This document shows, piece by piece, positions 35,570 to 47,212 of a stretch of 64,000 bases of DNA. How positions within the stretch are numbered: the stretch's first letter is position 1; each line of letters opens with the position of its first letter. The notes beneath the pieces are model-generated. The model was not told the origin of the DNA and searched no databases. It was given only the letters and a program-made list of their open reading frames with translations. The translations under genes were made by a program, and so were the position numbers. Source of the DNA: Blastobasis lacticolella (taxonomy: Eukaryota; Arthropoda; Insecta; Lepidoptera; Blastobasidae); the NCBI GenBank assembly GCA_905147135.1, contig LR990048.1, positions 6,990,563-7,054,562 of the forward strand, in the 5' to 3' direction.

Positions 35570-36035
35570 CATCATTTTATCAGCCGAAAGACGCCTACTG
35601 CTGGGCATAGGCCTCCCCCAGAGATCTCCACAAAGGCTGGTCCTGTGCTTTCCGCATCCAGCTGGTACCTGCAATCCTTACCAGGTTGTCGGTCCACCTT
35701 GTGGGAGGCTTACCCACGCTGCGTCTTTCGGTACGTAGTCGCCATTCGAGAACTTTACTGCCCCATCGGGCATTTGTTCTTCGAGCTATGTGCCCTGCCC
35801 ACTGCCACTTTAGCCTGGTAATCCTAGGGGCTATGTCGGTAACCTTGTATCGCTTGCGGATCTCTTTATTTCTGATTCTATCGCGCAACGAGACTCCGAG
35901 CATGGCTCTTTCCATTGCCCTTTGGGTGACGGTGAGCTTTCTTATAAGGCACATAGTGAGCGGCTACGTCTATGTTCCGTAGGTCATCACTGGCAACCTA
36001 CAATGGTCAAAGACCTTCGAATTAAGTTATTTTGC
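35570..36035 (-). pseudogene. RTE-type LINE reverse transcriptase, C-terminal relic
   Basis: An open minus-strand segment (35595-35954) encodes the end of an RTE-clade endonuclease/reverse transcriptase, with the conserved stretches VTQRAMERAMLGVSLRDRIR, KWQWAGHIARR, RRSVGKPPTRWTDNLVR and a SLGEAYAQQ terminus. Upstream the same frame continues, with VFDHC and LPVMTYG recognisable to about 36030, but is broken by two in-frame stops, so the copy is dead as well as 5'-truncated. The 3' tail is (GAT)n, around 35560-35575. In life such a protein nicks DNA and reverse-transcribes its own RNA. It is the most likely helper type for the SINE families here that share the tail. Confidence 0.85.
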
Positions 36036-38460
36036 AGTCGTGCTAGGCTAATTCTTTAAGAATATCTACTAGTAGGTAGTATATGGTATGTAGGTACTTG
36101 ATTTATAATATCTCTTAAGGAACTGCCGAAGCGTCCACAAACCAAATATACTTTCCTTATTACAGATAAACATAAATATCTAACCCGCTGATTATATCCA
36201 AATCTCGCGAATGCGCTGCGAATCCGGTGCTGCAATCTGGACGCTCAATTGCAAGAATCGATTACAGGTTGAAAAACTTGTATTTAGGAATAATTCTAAT
36301 TATGTAACCAACTTGCATGCTGCGTTGGTGTTACATGCATAAACTACGCATTGAATAGGATTTCAGCTTGTTTAATGAGCCATCGTTTACGATCCGTTGT
36401 GTTAATTGGTTATAATAAGAGGTTTGTACTATAATCAAGTCAGGTTAAGAAATAACTCATCCGACAATGAAATACTACCTATATAACTTTATTAAAAGAC
36501 TATATTTGCATTTGACCCCCATTTCACCTGATGCGGCTGAAGGTCTAGGAACAGCCTTGATAGCGTTCAGATTATAACGACCAGGCAATACACTCGCAGA
36601 CAACGTGTTCCATTCCTTAACCGTACTACTACGTACCACTTATGCTAGCCGTGCTGGGATTCTAAAAATAAATATGGACCTAGCAGGCCGCTAGTTAAAC
36701 CATATCATATTAAGTATAGAACTAAGTCTGTCGTGGGCAGACAGCATCAGATTCAGTCCAACCAATCACTCATATTCTGATGAAATTGTAATGCACTACA
36801 CTAGATATTTCTCAATATTCGGCTTTGGATAAACTAAGATTATTAAGTAGATCAGCACTGCACAACGGTTAGATAAGTATCAAAATATAGCATTTAGATA
36901 AATATCTAAATAGAGTGAAAAGATCGACCTGGCAACCCACAGGTGTTCATAATTTACATACAGTTATATTTGAAAGCGTATTGTGGAATATTCTGTTCTC
37001 AGAAAGCTTAAACTTTCTCTAAAGCTCAACAGTGCAAGTCCAGTTGCATTTTTCTACCAATTTTATAGTTAGGTAAATTACATTTTTCTAAGATCTTAAC
37101 TTGGGGCACGGAAGATAGCAGTACACTAACAGACGGGGAGTTCAACTCCTTGGCTATTTAGTGGTTCTTCGTAGCTGAATGATGATATTGTTTATCTGGC
37201 GACCACGTTAATTGTACAGGTAGTACCTAGTAGGTGGACGTAGGGGTGGCTCTAAAATTCCAACGGATACCACATGGGGTCCTTAGCATTGAGCCCGTTG
37301 GTAAATTGGGAATAATTGATTATGCATATCAGCATTTCCGGGTCAGGTATACAATGAGGCGTTCTTAAATTCGTTTCTTAGTACTGGTGCAGTAGCTTAG
37401 GTATACTTAGTCTTTGTGTAGTGCCCCACACGTTCCACAACGCATGGACTTCTATTCCGTTAAGCACAACGCACTATGCAAAAATATTATCCAATAAGTT
37501 TTATTTTAATTTTAAATACGTATCATATATTTATTATATTACGACATCATTTTTTAGGTTTATTTTATAGTATTGACTTTATTTTATTTTAATTTTATAA
37601 ATTTATTGTTGACGATGCAGTGTTGGTGGGAGATTACTGGGTCCACTGAAATCCAGCGTTGTGGCTCGCCTCAAGCGGACACACCATTAAGCTTAGGACC
37701 ACTTACGCTGGATGCCCACTACCAATGTCACTAGGAACCTAATAATTGTCTTAGTGTTCTTTACTTTATTTTATATTGTTGTATTGTAAAATTACTGTGT
37801 CGTGGCGTTCTTTCTTTCTTTCTATGAAACTATGAGGTGACATTGTGCAATTTAAGTTGACATTTCCGATTGATATAATTATGAATTGTTTTGACATTTA
37901 TTTCGAATTGAACTGACATCTATTTCGTATTTATTAATGTACCTAATTCATTTCTTAAGATACTAACCTAGTTAATAGTACTGTAACATATGGACAATAT
38001 GGTTTTAAATAAATGATTTATTTATTTTATTATTTTTTCCCCCTATGGCGCCACATTCACACCCGACCCGTCAACAGCCTACGATATTTGCCAAGCACAC
38101 AACACGTCTAAGTGGCGAGGGCAACCAACAATCGTGCAATTCGCTTGGGTAATGCACCCGGAGCGGCTCGTTACGTATATAAGTTACGTAACCAGTCTGT
38201 CTGTCTGTTGAAACGTGAACACAAAAGGGTGTTGGGCTAGCCTGTAACGTTTCGACTGCTATTGTAGGAGTGATTTATCGGTTCCAAGCGTTCGAAGTGC
38301 GATGGGTTAATCGTTGAGTTATTATTGTTAATGACATTTGGACGGGTATTTGTTGAAAGTGTTTTTGAACTAGGTTACGACCGCGACTTCAATGGAAATA
38401 GCGTTTGTCCTTTACTGTTATCGAAATCGTTTCTGGAAGTCATTAGCTGAAATAAGAATA
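36036..38460. other. Non-genic stretch
   Basis: A LINE-like 3' UTR seems to end at about 38030 (TGGTTTTAAATAAATGATTT then ATTTATTT). A TCTTTCTTTC microsatellite lies at about 37810. Near 38171 an inverted GTTACGTA/TACGTAAC pair encloses TATAAG; this is weak as a promoter. No gene is supported. Confidence 0.45.
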
Positions 38461-38605
38461 ATCATCTGGGCGTTAATGTCCCGGTTGTGTTCTCGCGCAC
38501 GAGAGCCCGGGGTTCTTCAGAACTTCGTGACTCTGACTCTATTGGATTATGGTTACATTATCAGTCGCATGAATCTGCAGGTTTCATCACTATGTTTCCC
38601 TCGAC
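38461..38605 (-). repeat. SINE family A, internally deleted copy
   Basis: Contains GGGCGTTAATGTCCCGGTTG, CTCGCGCACGAGAGCCCGGG and, after a deletion, TATTGGATTATGGTTACAT and GCAGGTTTCATCACTATG. Confidence 0.65.
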
Positions 38606-38844
38606 ACCTTAACTGACCACTGACGTCCTTTTATCGATTACCTTAAATCATACGTATTCATATTCTGGTATAACATTGCTCCTACTCCCCATGAGGGTAA
38701 GTAGAGACCACAGAACCCACTTTATACGGACTCGGAACGGATGTGGATACTTAATGCGTAAAGCACTCATTGTTCCATTTGCTCACGACAAGCCTCTTTT
38801 CTATTTTCCTCAACCAATACCAATTTATACACGCATCATTAATT

Positions 38845-38968
38845 TTTATATTTGCAACACTGCGATCTCCGACCCGCCTGCCGAGCGTGGGAATATAGCA
38901 ATAACCTACCCTCCCGTAGGATAGGCCCTAAGTCCTGCAGTGGATTGTTATGGTCTGTGATGATGATG
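38845..38968 (+). repeat. SINE-like family B, 3' half
   Basis: Starts at TTTATATTTGCAACACTGCG and runs through GATCTCCGACCCGCCTGCC to GGTCTGTGATGATGATGAT. The 5' half is absent, as expected from incomplete reverse transcription or later deletion. Confidence 0.65.
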
Positions 38969-39246
38969 ATTTTGATGATTTACTCACACTTATGCGCTAA
39001 AACACGACGCTCTACGAAGCCGGACTAGCCGATATGTATTATTCACCGCTGATATATGTACCTACATAGTTTGCAAAAGCACATCATATCAAGCACATCA
39101 ACCTCATAACCTAATCAACTGATAGTAACTATATTACCCAGATTACGTACTTTTGTAAACTATCGCAGTTAATAATACACATTTCTAAACTAACCAATCA
39201 AAATTTAATTTTAAATTCTTTTCGTTATTCAAGGTACGCGGTATAA

Positions 39247-39465
39247 ACGCTCTTACAGTGAGAGAAAACATCATATTGAAACCTGCACATTCAGGCGACT
39301 GAACGTGTAACCATGATCCCATTTAGTCAGGTTCCCCTGGTAGCAGGGTCACGGAGGTCAGATGGCAATATCTCCACTGTAATTATTTGATCTGTCAAAT
39401 CCTGGATCATGGTCAAGGCGGACCCCGGGCCCTCGTGCGCGAGAGTTACACGCCAAGACAATTAT
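39247..39465 (+). repeat. SINE family A, partial copy
   Basis: Plus-strand copy: GTGAGAGAAAACATC, CCTGCACATTCAGGCGACTG, GTCAGGTTCCCCTGGTAGC, GGATCATGGTCAAGGCGGAC and CCTCGTGCGCGAGAG. The tRNA-like head is missing. Confidence 0.7.
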
Positions 39466-40169
39466 TATTTTTAAGGTACGCTGTATAAACCCGATAACTA
39501 CATAAAAATATGTCTTACCCATATTACCCGCATTACCCAGCGAAACCGCCAACGATAAAATCCAATAGAAAACAGAACCGGTTTTCCGACCAGTTCTAAC
39601 TGGATATATAGGTCAGAGGGTCCGCTTTTACCGTTAAAATGAGTATCGTCTTCTCGAGAGATGCACTGGCTGCAACTTATTGCTCTTACAAGAAATATCG
39701 GTACTTGAATTTGTATCTTGTTACAGGGAGTTATTGAGATAGGGATTATAATTTGCCAGCTTTTGCTCGAGGCTCCGTTGACTGAGATGTCTATAAATAG
39801 ACCTGTATTTCCCTAAGCCGTTTCTAATACGGTGATTAACAGTGTTTGAGGTACAAGTCGTACTTACTGAGTCGTACTAAAATATGCACAAGGGAAACTA
39901 CCTCTGAACCAAGTTACAAACAGAAATTTAACAAGGATATATATAATAAACGGCGCACAGACACAAAATCGTATAATCAACTTTAAAATCCTAAACACAC
40001 AAAAACAAACAAACAAAATCAAGTAAAGTAGGTAACCAAAAAATTAAGTAGGAACATTATAGTACCATAGTAACAGCGTCTATGTTTTTGTCTTTTATGT
40101 ACTCGATATGTGCCTGAATGAGACTCTTTCCAAAAAACAATAACTGCACAATGGTCATTGTCAAACAAT

Positions 40170-40330
40170 ATACCTAATATAAAAGTTTACGAGGGTGTTT
40201 GTATGTATGTATGGATGGATGTTTGTTCCTCTTTCACGCTAATACTACTAAACGGATTTTGGTGAAATTTAGAAGTGTTGTAGTTTATATCCTTGAGAAA
40301 CACATTAATAAGTTATCCCGAAATTGAATG
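40170..40330 (+). repeat. Helitron-like 5' fragment
   Basis: Shares the organisation of the minus-strand 7700-7941 element: a run of GGATGGATGTTTGTTCCTC, then CACGCTAATACTACTAAACG and ATTTTGGTGAAATTT. The 3' hairpin and CTAG end are not found. Confidence 0.45.
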
Positions 40331-40744
40331 TAGCACGCGCAATGCAGCTAAAGGCAGGTATCTCAAAAGCTTTGTATTGCAGATAGCTATGACAGTAATT
40401 TAAATGACGTCACTCCTTTTCACCACATCGTTCCGGTCCAGAAGAATCTTTCTCGCTTCTTCCACATTCATCAAACTTTTTATACATGCTCGTCAGTTTA
40501 GGGTACCTTTGACCTAAACTTTCTTAAAAATGATACGTCTCGGTCTTCCCTTTCCAATCTTCCATACACTCCTGCCACATAATGATATTGCCTCTCGTTC
40601 ATTCTCCCAACCAACTCAGCATTCCTTTTTTTATCCTAGTCACTACATCTTCTTTTACAACAGCATATTCCCATATTTTTATGTCATACGGTAAGCAAAC
40701 AGGCAAGGCATATTATTACACTATTCCGAATTTTATATCTCAAC

Positions 40745-40835
40745 GCTCTCATTTCCACTGCATTTATTCTATATCCACGGCCGCATCGTCACTTACCACC
40801 AGGTGAGATGAAGGTCAAATGCCTGGCTAGTCTAA
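40745..40835 (+). repeat. LINE 3' end fragment (same family as 55855-56020)
   Basis: GCATCGTCACTTACCACCAG, GTGAGATGAAGGTCAAATG and CCTGGCTAGTCTAAC followed by an A-run match the 3' terminus at 55970-56020. Confidence 0.6.
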
Positions 40836-41410
40836 CAAAAAAAACAGTAAATAGTTTGTGCATTCTTAATAGAACTCCATTATTATAGAAATTAAAAAAC
40901 AGTTTTACAGAATTTCCACTTTAATTAAAATAAACGTAATATATTGCGATTGGTTCCGAATAAATCTTCATCAAGCAAAAAAGTCAGGTAAAAAGTATTT
41001 TAATAAAAGAAATTCATAGATTTACTAATTCTTCCGAAGATTGTACACTCGTATATTATTTACTACCAATACAGTCGACAAGAACACTCGGTCAACATTT
41101 TTACAATTCATCGTCTCAATAAGTCAAGAAATTTGTTCTTGAACTACTTTAACCGCTGCATATTCAACAACTGTGTTACGCAAAACAGTGGTGAAAAGTA
41201 TTTGCAATGTCACATCTCTTTCACTATAACAGATCTTTAAATAGAAGGAGCATGAAGGAACAAACAAACTGTAATTTATCTACTCCACTAATGGAATGAT
41301 TAGCTAGCGGTAGGCCATAATAATGCTTTTTGTTAAATTGTCTTAATCACCATAATCATCATTTAATCATTTTCTTGTTAGTGAGTAAGTACACAATTTA
41401 TGTTAAATAT

Positions 41411-41575
41411 ATTCGAACGGTTTTCAATTTTTATTTTCGGCATGATAAATTCGATGTTTTGATGCATCATGCTGATTTTCCTTATTTTTGAACCGTACTC
41501 TTTCGGTGTTGCCAATGTAATTTAAAAATTTTTGAATTTTGCATGTCGCAAATCATAATTGAAAACCGTTCGAAT
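41411..41575. mobile_element. 165-bp element with 19-bp perfect inverted repeats
   Basis: ATTCGAACGGTTTTCAATT (41411-41429) and its exact reverse complement (41557-41575) bound an AT-rich 127-bp core without an ORF. This is the size and form of a MITE. No target duplication longer than two bases is evident and no second copy was noticed. Confidence 0.6.
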
Positions 41576-41711
41576 CGAGGCGAGCGATTCAAAAATAGAG
41601 ACCCTGAATCTCGCGAACACGCAGCGAATGCTCGCACGATGTTCGCGAGAGAGTGGTATTTTAGGATATGTCCTAAACTCGCTTGAGGATTACTCGAGCA
41701 ACACTGGAATC

Positions 41712-41880
41712 ACTGTTTTTATGCTACGCAGTGACGAACGACCAGACAACCCACCAAATGGTTAGCGGTAACTGTAGCCCAAACATCTACGAGTCATGCA
41801 TTGAGGGTGCAGGCAAGAAAAATGCAGAACAGCAGTCGCCTTGTCACAGTGAGGACTAAGATGAAATGCCTCAAGCCTTT
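41712..41880 (+). repeat. Interspersed repeat family C, long form
   Basis: Contains TATGCTACGCAGTGACGAAC, TAGCGGTAACTGTAGCCC and TGTCACAGTGAGGACTAAGA followed by TGAAATGCCTC, aligned with 9290-9545 and 46150-46408. Confidence 0.6.
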
Positions 41881-44869
41881 AATTGCGCCCTGTGGCTGGA
41901 AGCTCATTCCACATCCATATAACATGAGCGAGAAACGTTCTTTAAACACATTACAACTTGACAACACTTTCATGTTGCTTCAATCGATTGATGGATAGAT
42001 ACAAGCAAATAAAACTAAATGAATGTTCCATACAAATCCGAAACAAAGTTAGAAAGTGTTTGCAAAGCTCAAACACATTCAGTTTCGCGCCTTTGTCTTC
42101 AAAGGAACACACGAAGAAAAAGTATATCAAACATAGGACAGACTTGCGACACTGGGGACACCATAAATAAGGATTAAGTAGGAATCAGCGCTATTAAGTA
42201 GACATACATTATTTTAAAAGTATCTGAGTATAAATTATATACATAAATGATGTAATAAAAATCTTAGTCTAATGTTGAAAATATTGAAGGCAACACTTTT
42301 TTTTCTATAAACTAAGTGCCTACTAGTGTAAGTCTAAAAGGTTTTTCATGTTGACTAAAAATATACAAACAATACTGTAAGAATGGTAATACAACACGGA
42401 AAATAAGTAACGGAACTAATTACGAATGCAGTTTGGTACAACAAATCAAATTTGACCTTCTAAGACTAAGAAATTATGGGTAGTATATTTAAAAATAAAC
42501 TTCTTTATCATCTAAAAGAAATACAATATAATAAAGTGTGTAATGTAACTTGTCTCAAATTAAAAGAAGTTCCTTTGTTTTATGTGGGTTTCCGACATTG
42601 AATGTTGAACTAACATTTAAAGGAAATAATAATATTTTCTCAAATCAAAAGGTTAATCATCATCATCAAACCTTAACAGCTCATTGCTGACTTGATGCAC
42701 AAACCCTACAATTTAAACCCAATACATGTGTAGATCCACAAAAAATGGAGGACAATCATTTTAAACGTGAAATTTTTGCAATAAATTAATACCAGGACGT
42801 GTCCCATTTCTACGTGGAAGCGTGGTGAAGCTAACATGCGAACGCGCCGATTTCTAGAGCCGATTGTTAAGCACTTTCACCCAGTGAAACTGTGTGTTTT
42901 TATCCATTGTCGGTACCGGCGGAGTGCCACAGGCACGGCCAGCGAGAATGCCATAGAATTTGAAACTGGAGTGAATTTGCCAAATTAGGAAAGTCTAAAT
43001 CATCGTATATACCTAAGCTGACCAAAAATATTACTAAAACTTTAATTAAAATTTCGCTTATTAAACCGCGATATTACGATCTCTTCACAGAATGTGAGGT
43101 TGGCTGGAAGAGATCTCTTTAAGGGATAAGCACGCCTTTTTACTTTGTTTTGTGAGCATGTTTCTAATGTGTTTTGTGAAATAAAGACTGCAATAATAAA
43201 ATACCACGCAAGCACATTGTAAATTACTTAAAACTTTGTTTTATAAAGTTTGTAAATAAATTAATATTTATTAGCTTTCATGTATCTACCTATATGTAGG
43301 TACTTATTACTTATTAAATGTAATACTTATTTTAATAAAACGAAACTATTTATTAAAGTTCTTTTTCATGCCAAGAAACGCTTTCTAGGCGTATCCTTTG
43401 AAACAACGTCTGAAGCCTCGGCCATTCTCTACACAAAACTGACATTGACAACAATAACTTACCATTTTCACAAACTTTCAAACTTGGAAACTCCTCCAAA
43501 AATCACAAAACCAGCACAATCGTTCACAAGAAAAGGTCACGTGAAGAGAGTATTAAAATAAAGAGTCAGATCACTTCACTCCGACATATATAAAAACTTT
43601 GTTCTATATAATTTCGTGTTTCTCGTTTTATTCCTATATATAAAACATGTCGGTCCTGTTGTCTGTCTGCAGTGAGAGACAGTCGTGGACTGAGCGGAGG
43701 TCCGAAAGTTCGTTTCGCCCAGGTTTAACAATTCTACATGCGCTCGCGCAGCTGCGACCGTTAGGTCTTGATGCTTTTCGAGAATTTTGATTTGATTAAA
43801 AATGAAAGTGCTTACGAAGTGCACGTCGGTTGTCAATAGCACTGTGCCCAGTGTACTTCACTTGCACTGTCGTTTCCATTCAATTATCATTCATTCAAAA
43901 GTCTGTTCTTTTTTATATTGAATTAATTAGTTAATTAATTTGCTAATCCAGAACAGTTAAACTTTTTTTATTCTAGGTCTTATAATTAAAAAATATTTAA
44001 CTTAAATGGGATGTTACTGACCACAAAAGTATGGATGTTTTAGTTACTACCCTCTATAATACAAAAATGGATGAACGGATTAAAGAGGAACTGTGTAAAA
44101 TTTTTGGATGAAATAAAATAATATATTACATAGGTAGATCATGGCTCAACAGGACGTGTTATAGCGGTGAGAGAGAATAGTGGGACTTTTCTCAGAAAAA
44201 GTTAACTTAAGTGCAGTATTCATATTTACAAAAGTATGTGTGGACAATGTAATGTACGATTTTAACAATAAAATAAATATAATCCTGTTTCATTAAGATA
44301 GAGACTATTCTAAATTTTTCTGTTGCAAAAATGAATATTATGATATAGATACCTACGTATTTCAACGGAACTAATAAAAAGAAACTTATTTAGGTAAGTA
44401 TCAAGAATACGTAAACAGTGTTCGGCCAACTTGTTGTTAAGTAAAAATCTGAACACACGTCGCCTTTCACCCCTTATGAATGTCACTGTGCGCACAAAAG
44501 AGACGGACATAAAATAAAAATATAAAAATGCAACAAATCAGTCAATTTGTTATGTAAATTACGAGTTGGTAAAACTTTATGAGGACAAGGTACGAGTACA
44601 TGACATAACTTGACAGGACCTTTAAAAATAATATTGTTAACCTACAACATTCAGACGTGTAAACCTTTTTTACATACAAATAAAGTACTTAGGTACATGT
44701 GATGGAGCAACTTTTCCTAAGAGACGTTGCTGTAAGAATCGGGTTTATCAAATTGGAAATGTAATCGGTCATTAGTTAGACCAAAGGCTACAGTAGTCAA
44801 ATATTTATGGCGTACTCGGAGTATTTTTCTGATCTATAAATGTCCATATTTCAAATTATGACCTGAACG

Positions 44870-45110
44870 TATCATCATTATCAAATGCGTCCACTACTGG
44901 ACATAGACTTCCCCCAATGAGCATCAATAGTCCTCGACGTGCCGCATGCAGCATACACCTGCATCCTTTCGCAAATCTTCACTCCATCTTGTCACAGGGC
45001 GTCCTAGACTACGCTTTCTGAGTCACGGTCTCTACTCAAGAACTAGTTTACCCCAGCGGTTGTCGGTTCTTCAGCAGATACGGCCAGCCTGGTGTCCAGA
45101 CAAGTAGAAT
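44870..45110 (-). pseudogene. Diverged RTE-type LINE 3' relic
   Basis: The layout matches the 35570 element: a TCATCATTATCA tail side, GTCCACTACTGGACATAGAC, CCCCAATGAGC, CTCCATCTTGTCACAGGGCG and GGCCAGCCTGG. It is too diverged to keep a reading frame. Confidence 0.55.
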
Positions 45111-46149
45111 TTAGCAGTTATCAAGGGTGTCGTACAAGATGACTAATGAGTTAAAGGTGGTAAGACCTTCGTATCGCCGGAAAATGGACTTCACAATCAT
45201 TCTTAAGACCCACCTCACCTATCGTGATGACCCCCTCCATATAGGACAGACACGTAAACGCATCTTAGAACCAAATAAAGAAGCTGCATTTCTGCCAAAT
45301 ATTTCCTCTAACCAATTTGTAAGACGGTGGTCGGTGCCTCGAGAGCGTGGGTCTTTTTTATAAACGGACCTCTGCAACTACTGTTTAGCTAGGATTTAAA
45401 GTGCATTCCCAATGAGTCAGGATTTTATGTGACATTCTACCCCATCCGCAGACAAGTAACTGTCTTGAAAATTAAATTAAATGTACATTAACACATTGAT
45501 TCTGAGTTTCTGAAAAGCGGGTGCGGTTTGATATAAAACGAGTGAGGTCGCCGTAGGTTATCCTACGTCATCGAGTACAAGAAAAGTAGCGATAGTTGAA
45601 GTTTAGGAGACCCGCAAAACGTTAATAAATATACCCGTGCACAACTTAGCACAAAAACCTCATATTTTTTAATATAAATTTTAGTTTTGTCAATGCAATT
45701 ATAAGATAATAATTTACAAAAGCATTTTATACTTGACAAGGGCAAATATGCTGATTGAGAGATGAAATTACACATTATTATTCTAAAATCTAGATCGACT
45801 AGCCAAATATGTACAGGTAATTGCCAAATCACTCATTTTAACATATCATTTCGGGCCGAGGCTGTAATATTCATAAATCATAGTGTGTATGTAATTACTG
45901 AGTACATAATAAAGTTGGTACATTACATAAGATAATGCGAATAAAAAAAATTACTACTCATTATGCTCACAGGGTGCCAATTGGTACCCGAGACTTGAAC
46001 AGTCTCGGACAAATTGTACAAATACATGCACATTCTATATGAGTTTTATCTTGTGCATGTTCATTTTAAGATCCACCTGTTGGAAGGCTCAACTGAGGTG
46101 AGCTTTCCAGAACTTTTGCATTTAAGACAATATTTTGCACACGAATTTG

Positions 46150-46408
46150 TTTTTTTTTATTCTACTCATTGACAAACTAGGAGACAGCCCACCTGATGGT
46201 AACCGGCAACTGTCGCCTATAAGACCTATTATTAATGCATTTAGGTAAGAGGTATCAAAAATGCAGATGCGAGGCTGCAGGTGCGTTGTCACTGTGAGGA
46301 CTAAGATGAAATGCCTCATGCCTGTAATTGCGCTGTCTACCTCATCATTTTTGCTTGACTGCGGAAATAGATAAGGCGGAAGTACTCACCCAGGCGGTTA
46401 CCTCAGAG
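46150..46408 (+). repeat. Interspersed repeat family C, long form
   Basis: Contains GCCCACCTGATGGTAACCGG, TGCGTTGTCACTGTGAGGAC, TAAGATGAAATGCCTCATGC and ATAGATAAGGCGGAAGTACT. It is the closest relative in the window of the 9290-9545 copy. Confidence 0.65.
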
Positions 46409-46865
46409 TTCTACCACCATGATATACCTGATATATTATTGTTGACCATTTTACATTTTCGCACTGATTTCGCACCAACTCTAGCAATGACGGCGATGAG
46501 ACTTGCCAGAGCGATCTTTCCTCTAACTCAAATTATTATCCAGCAAATTCTCGTTCTATAAGGCTGTAAACAAATATTATTTGCATGCTTTACAAATGCT
46601 ACTCCCCCTGTTTATTCCTCTTCATGGATCTTTAGCTTGCATTTGTTATCTAAGTGATTTACTTGGACAACAAATACTAATACTACCTATTAATATATCA
46701 ATTCTGTAGTAGAATAAACATGTTTCTCCCCCCCATTGTATCTCACAGTCTTTTCCGCACCGCCTAACTTATTCGATCACATTTATTCGCGGTTGTCTGG
46801 TAAATAAGTTTTAAGTTATTGTACCTTTAAAAATATTTTTTATTAGAAAATTATTTTTGAAATCA

Positions 46866-47212
46866 TGTTGCTCCACTGTGATTGCGTGATCGGCCAAATC
46901 CTGGATCATGTTTTTTATTGTAACCCGCAATGAAATTGTTAAGTTGCCACCCACTGTATAGTTTGCCTAAGCCTAGATTAATTCTCGGATGAAATCTGAT
47001 GCCCCACGATACAGGTTTGCCCTAGTGTGGAGGCCATAATAACATTTCCATCTATCTGTAAGACTGTTTGATGTACTAGGAACGTGTTACAACAAAATAT
47101 ATACTTTATTCGATTTTTCAAATAAACTTTTTGGTATTTGTATGGTCAAGGCGGACCCTGACCTCTCATGCTCGAGAGCACAACCGGAACATTAACGCCG
47201 AGATGATGATGA
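46866..47212 (+). mobile_element. SINE family A 3' part split by a nested insertion
   Basis: SINE sequence ends at GGATCATG (46910) and resumes at GTCAAGGCGGACC (47145), continuing to AACATTAACGCCGAGATG and a GATGATGATGA tail. The two halves join exactly as in uninterrupted copies. Confidence 0.7.
46911..47144. mobile_element. 234-bp insertion inside a SINE
   Basis: The segment between the two SINE halves starts TTTTTTATTGTAACCCGC and ends near AATAAACTTTTTGG. It may be bordered by a 3-bp ATG duplication (46908-46910 and 47142-47144). The family is not recognised. Confidence 0.55.

Larger units (their letters stand above)
39466..44869. other. Non-genic stretch
   Basis: Holds a Helitron-like 5' portion (40170-40330), a LINE end (40745-40835), a small inverted-repeat element (41411-41575) and a family C copy (41712-41880). 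Unexplained items are a CpG-rich block at 42795-42960 and a possible core promoter at 43637-43710. No exon is supported. Confidence 0.45.

Noticed and set aside
35686..35982. 98-codon plus-strand ORF
   Set aside because: Antisense of the RTE reverse transcriptase relic.
38171..38200. TATATAAG followed by CAGT as a core promoter
   Set aside because: The TATA-to-initiator distance is only about 18 bases, and the motif lies within a small palindrome that explains it as well.
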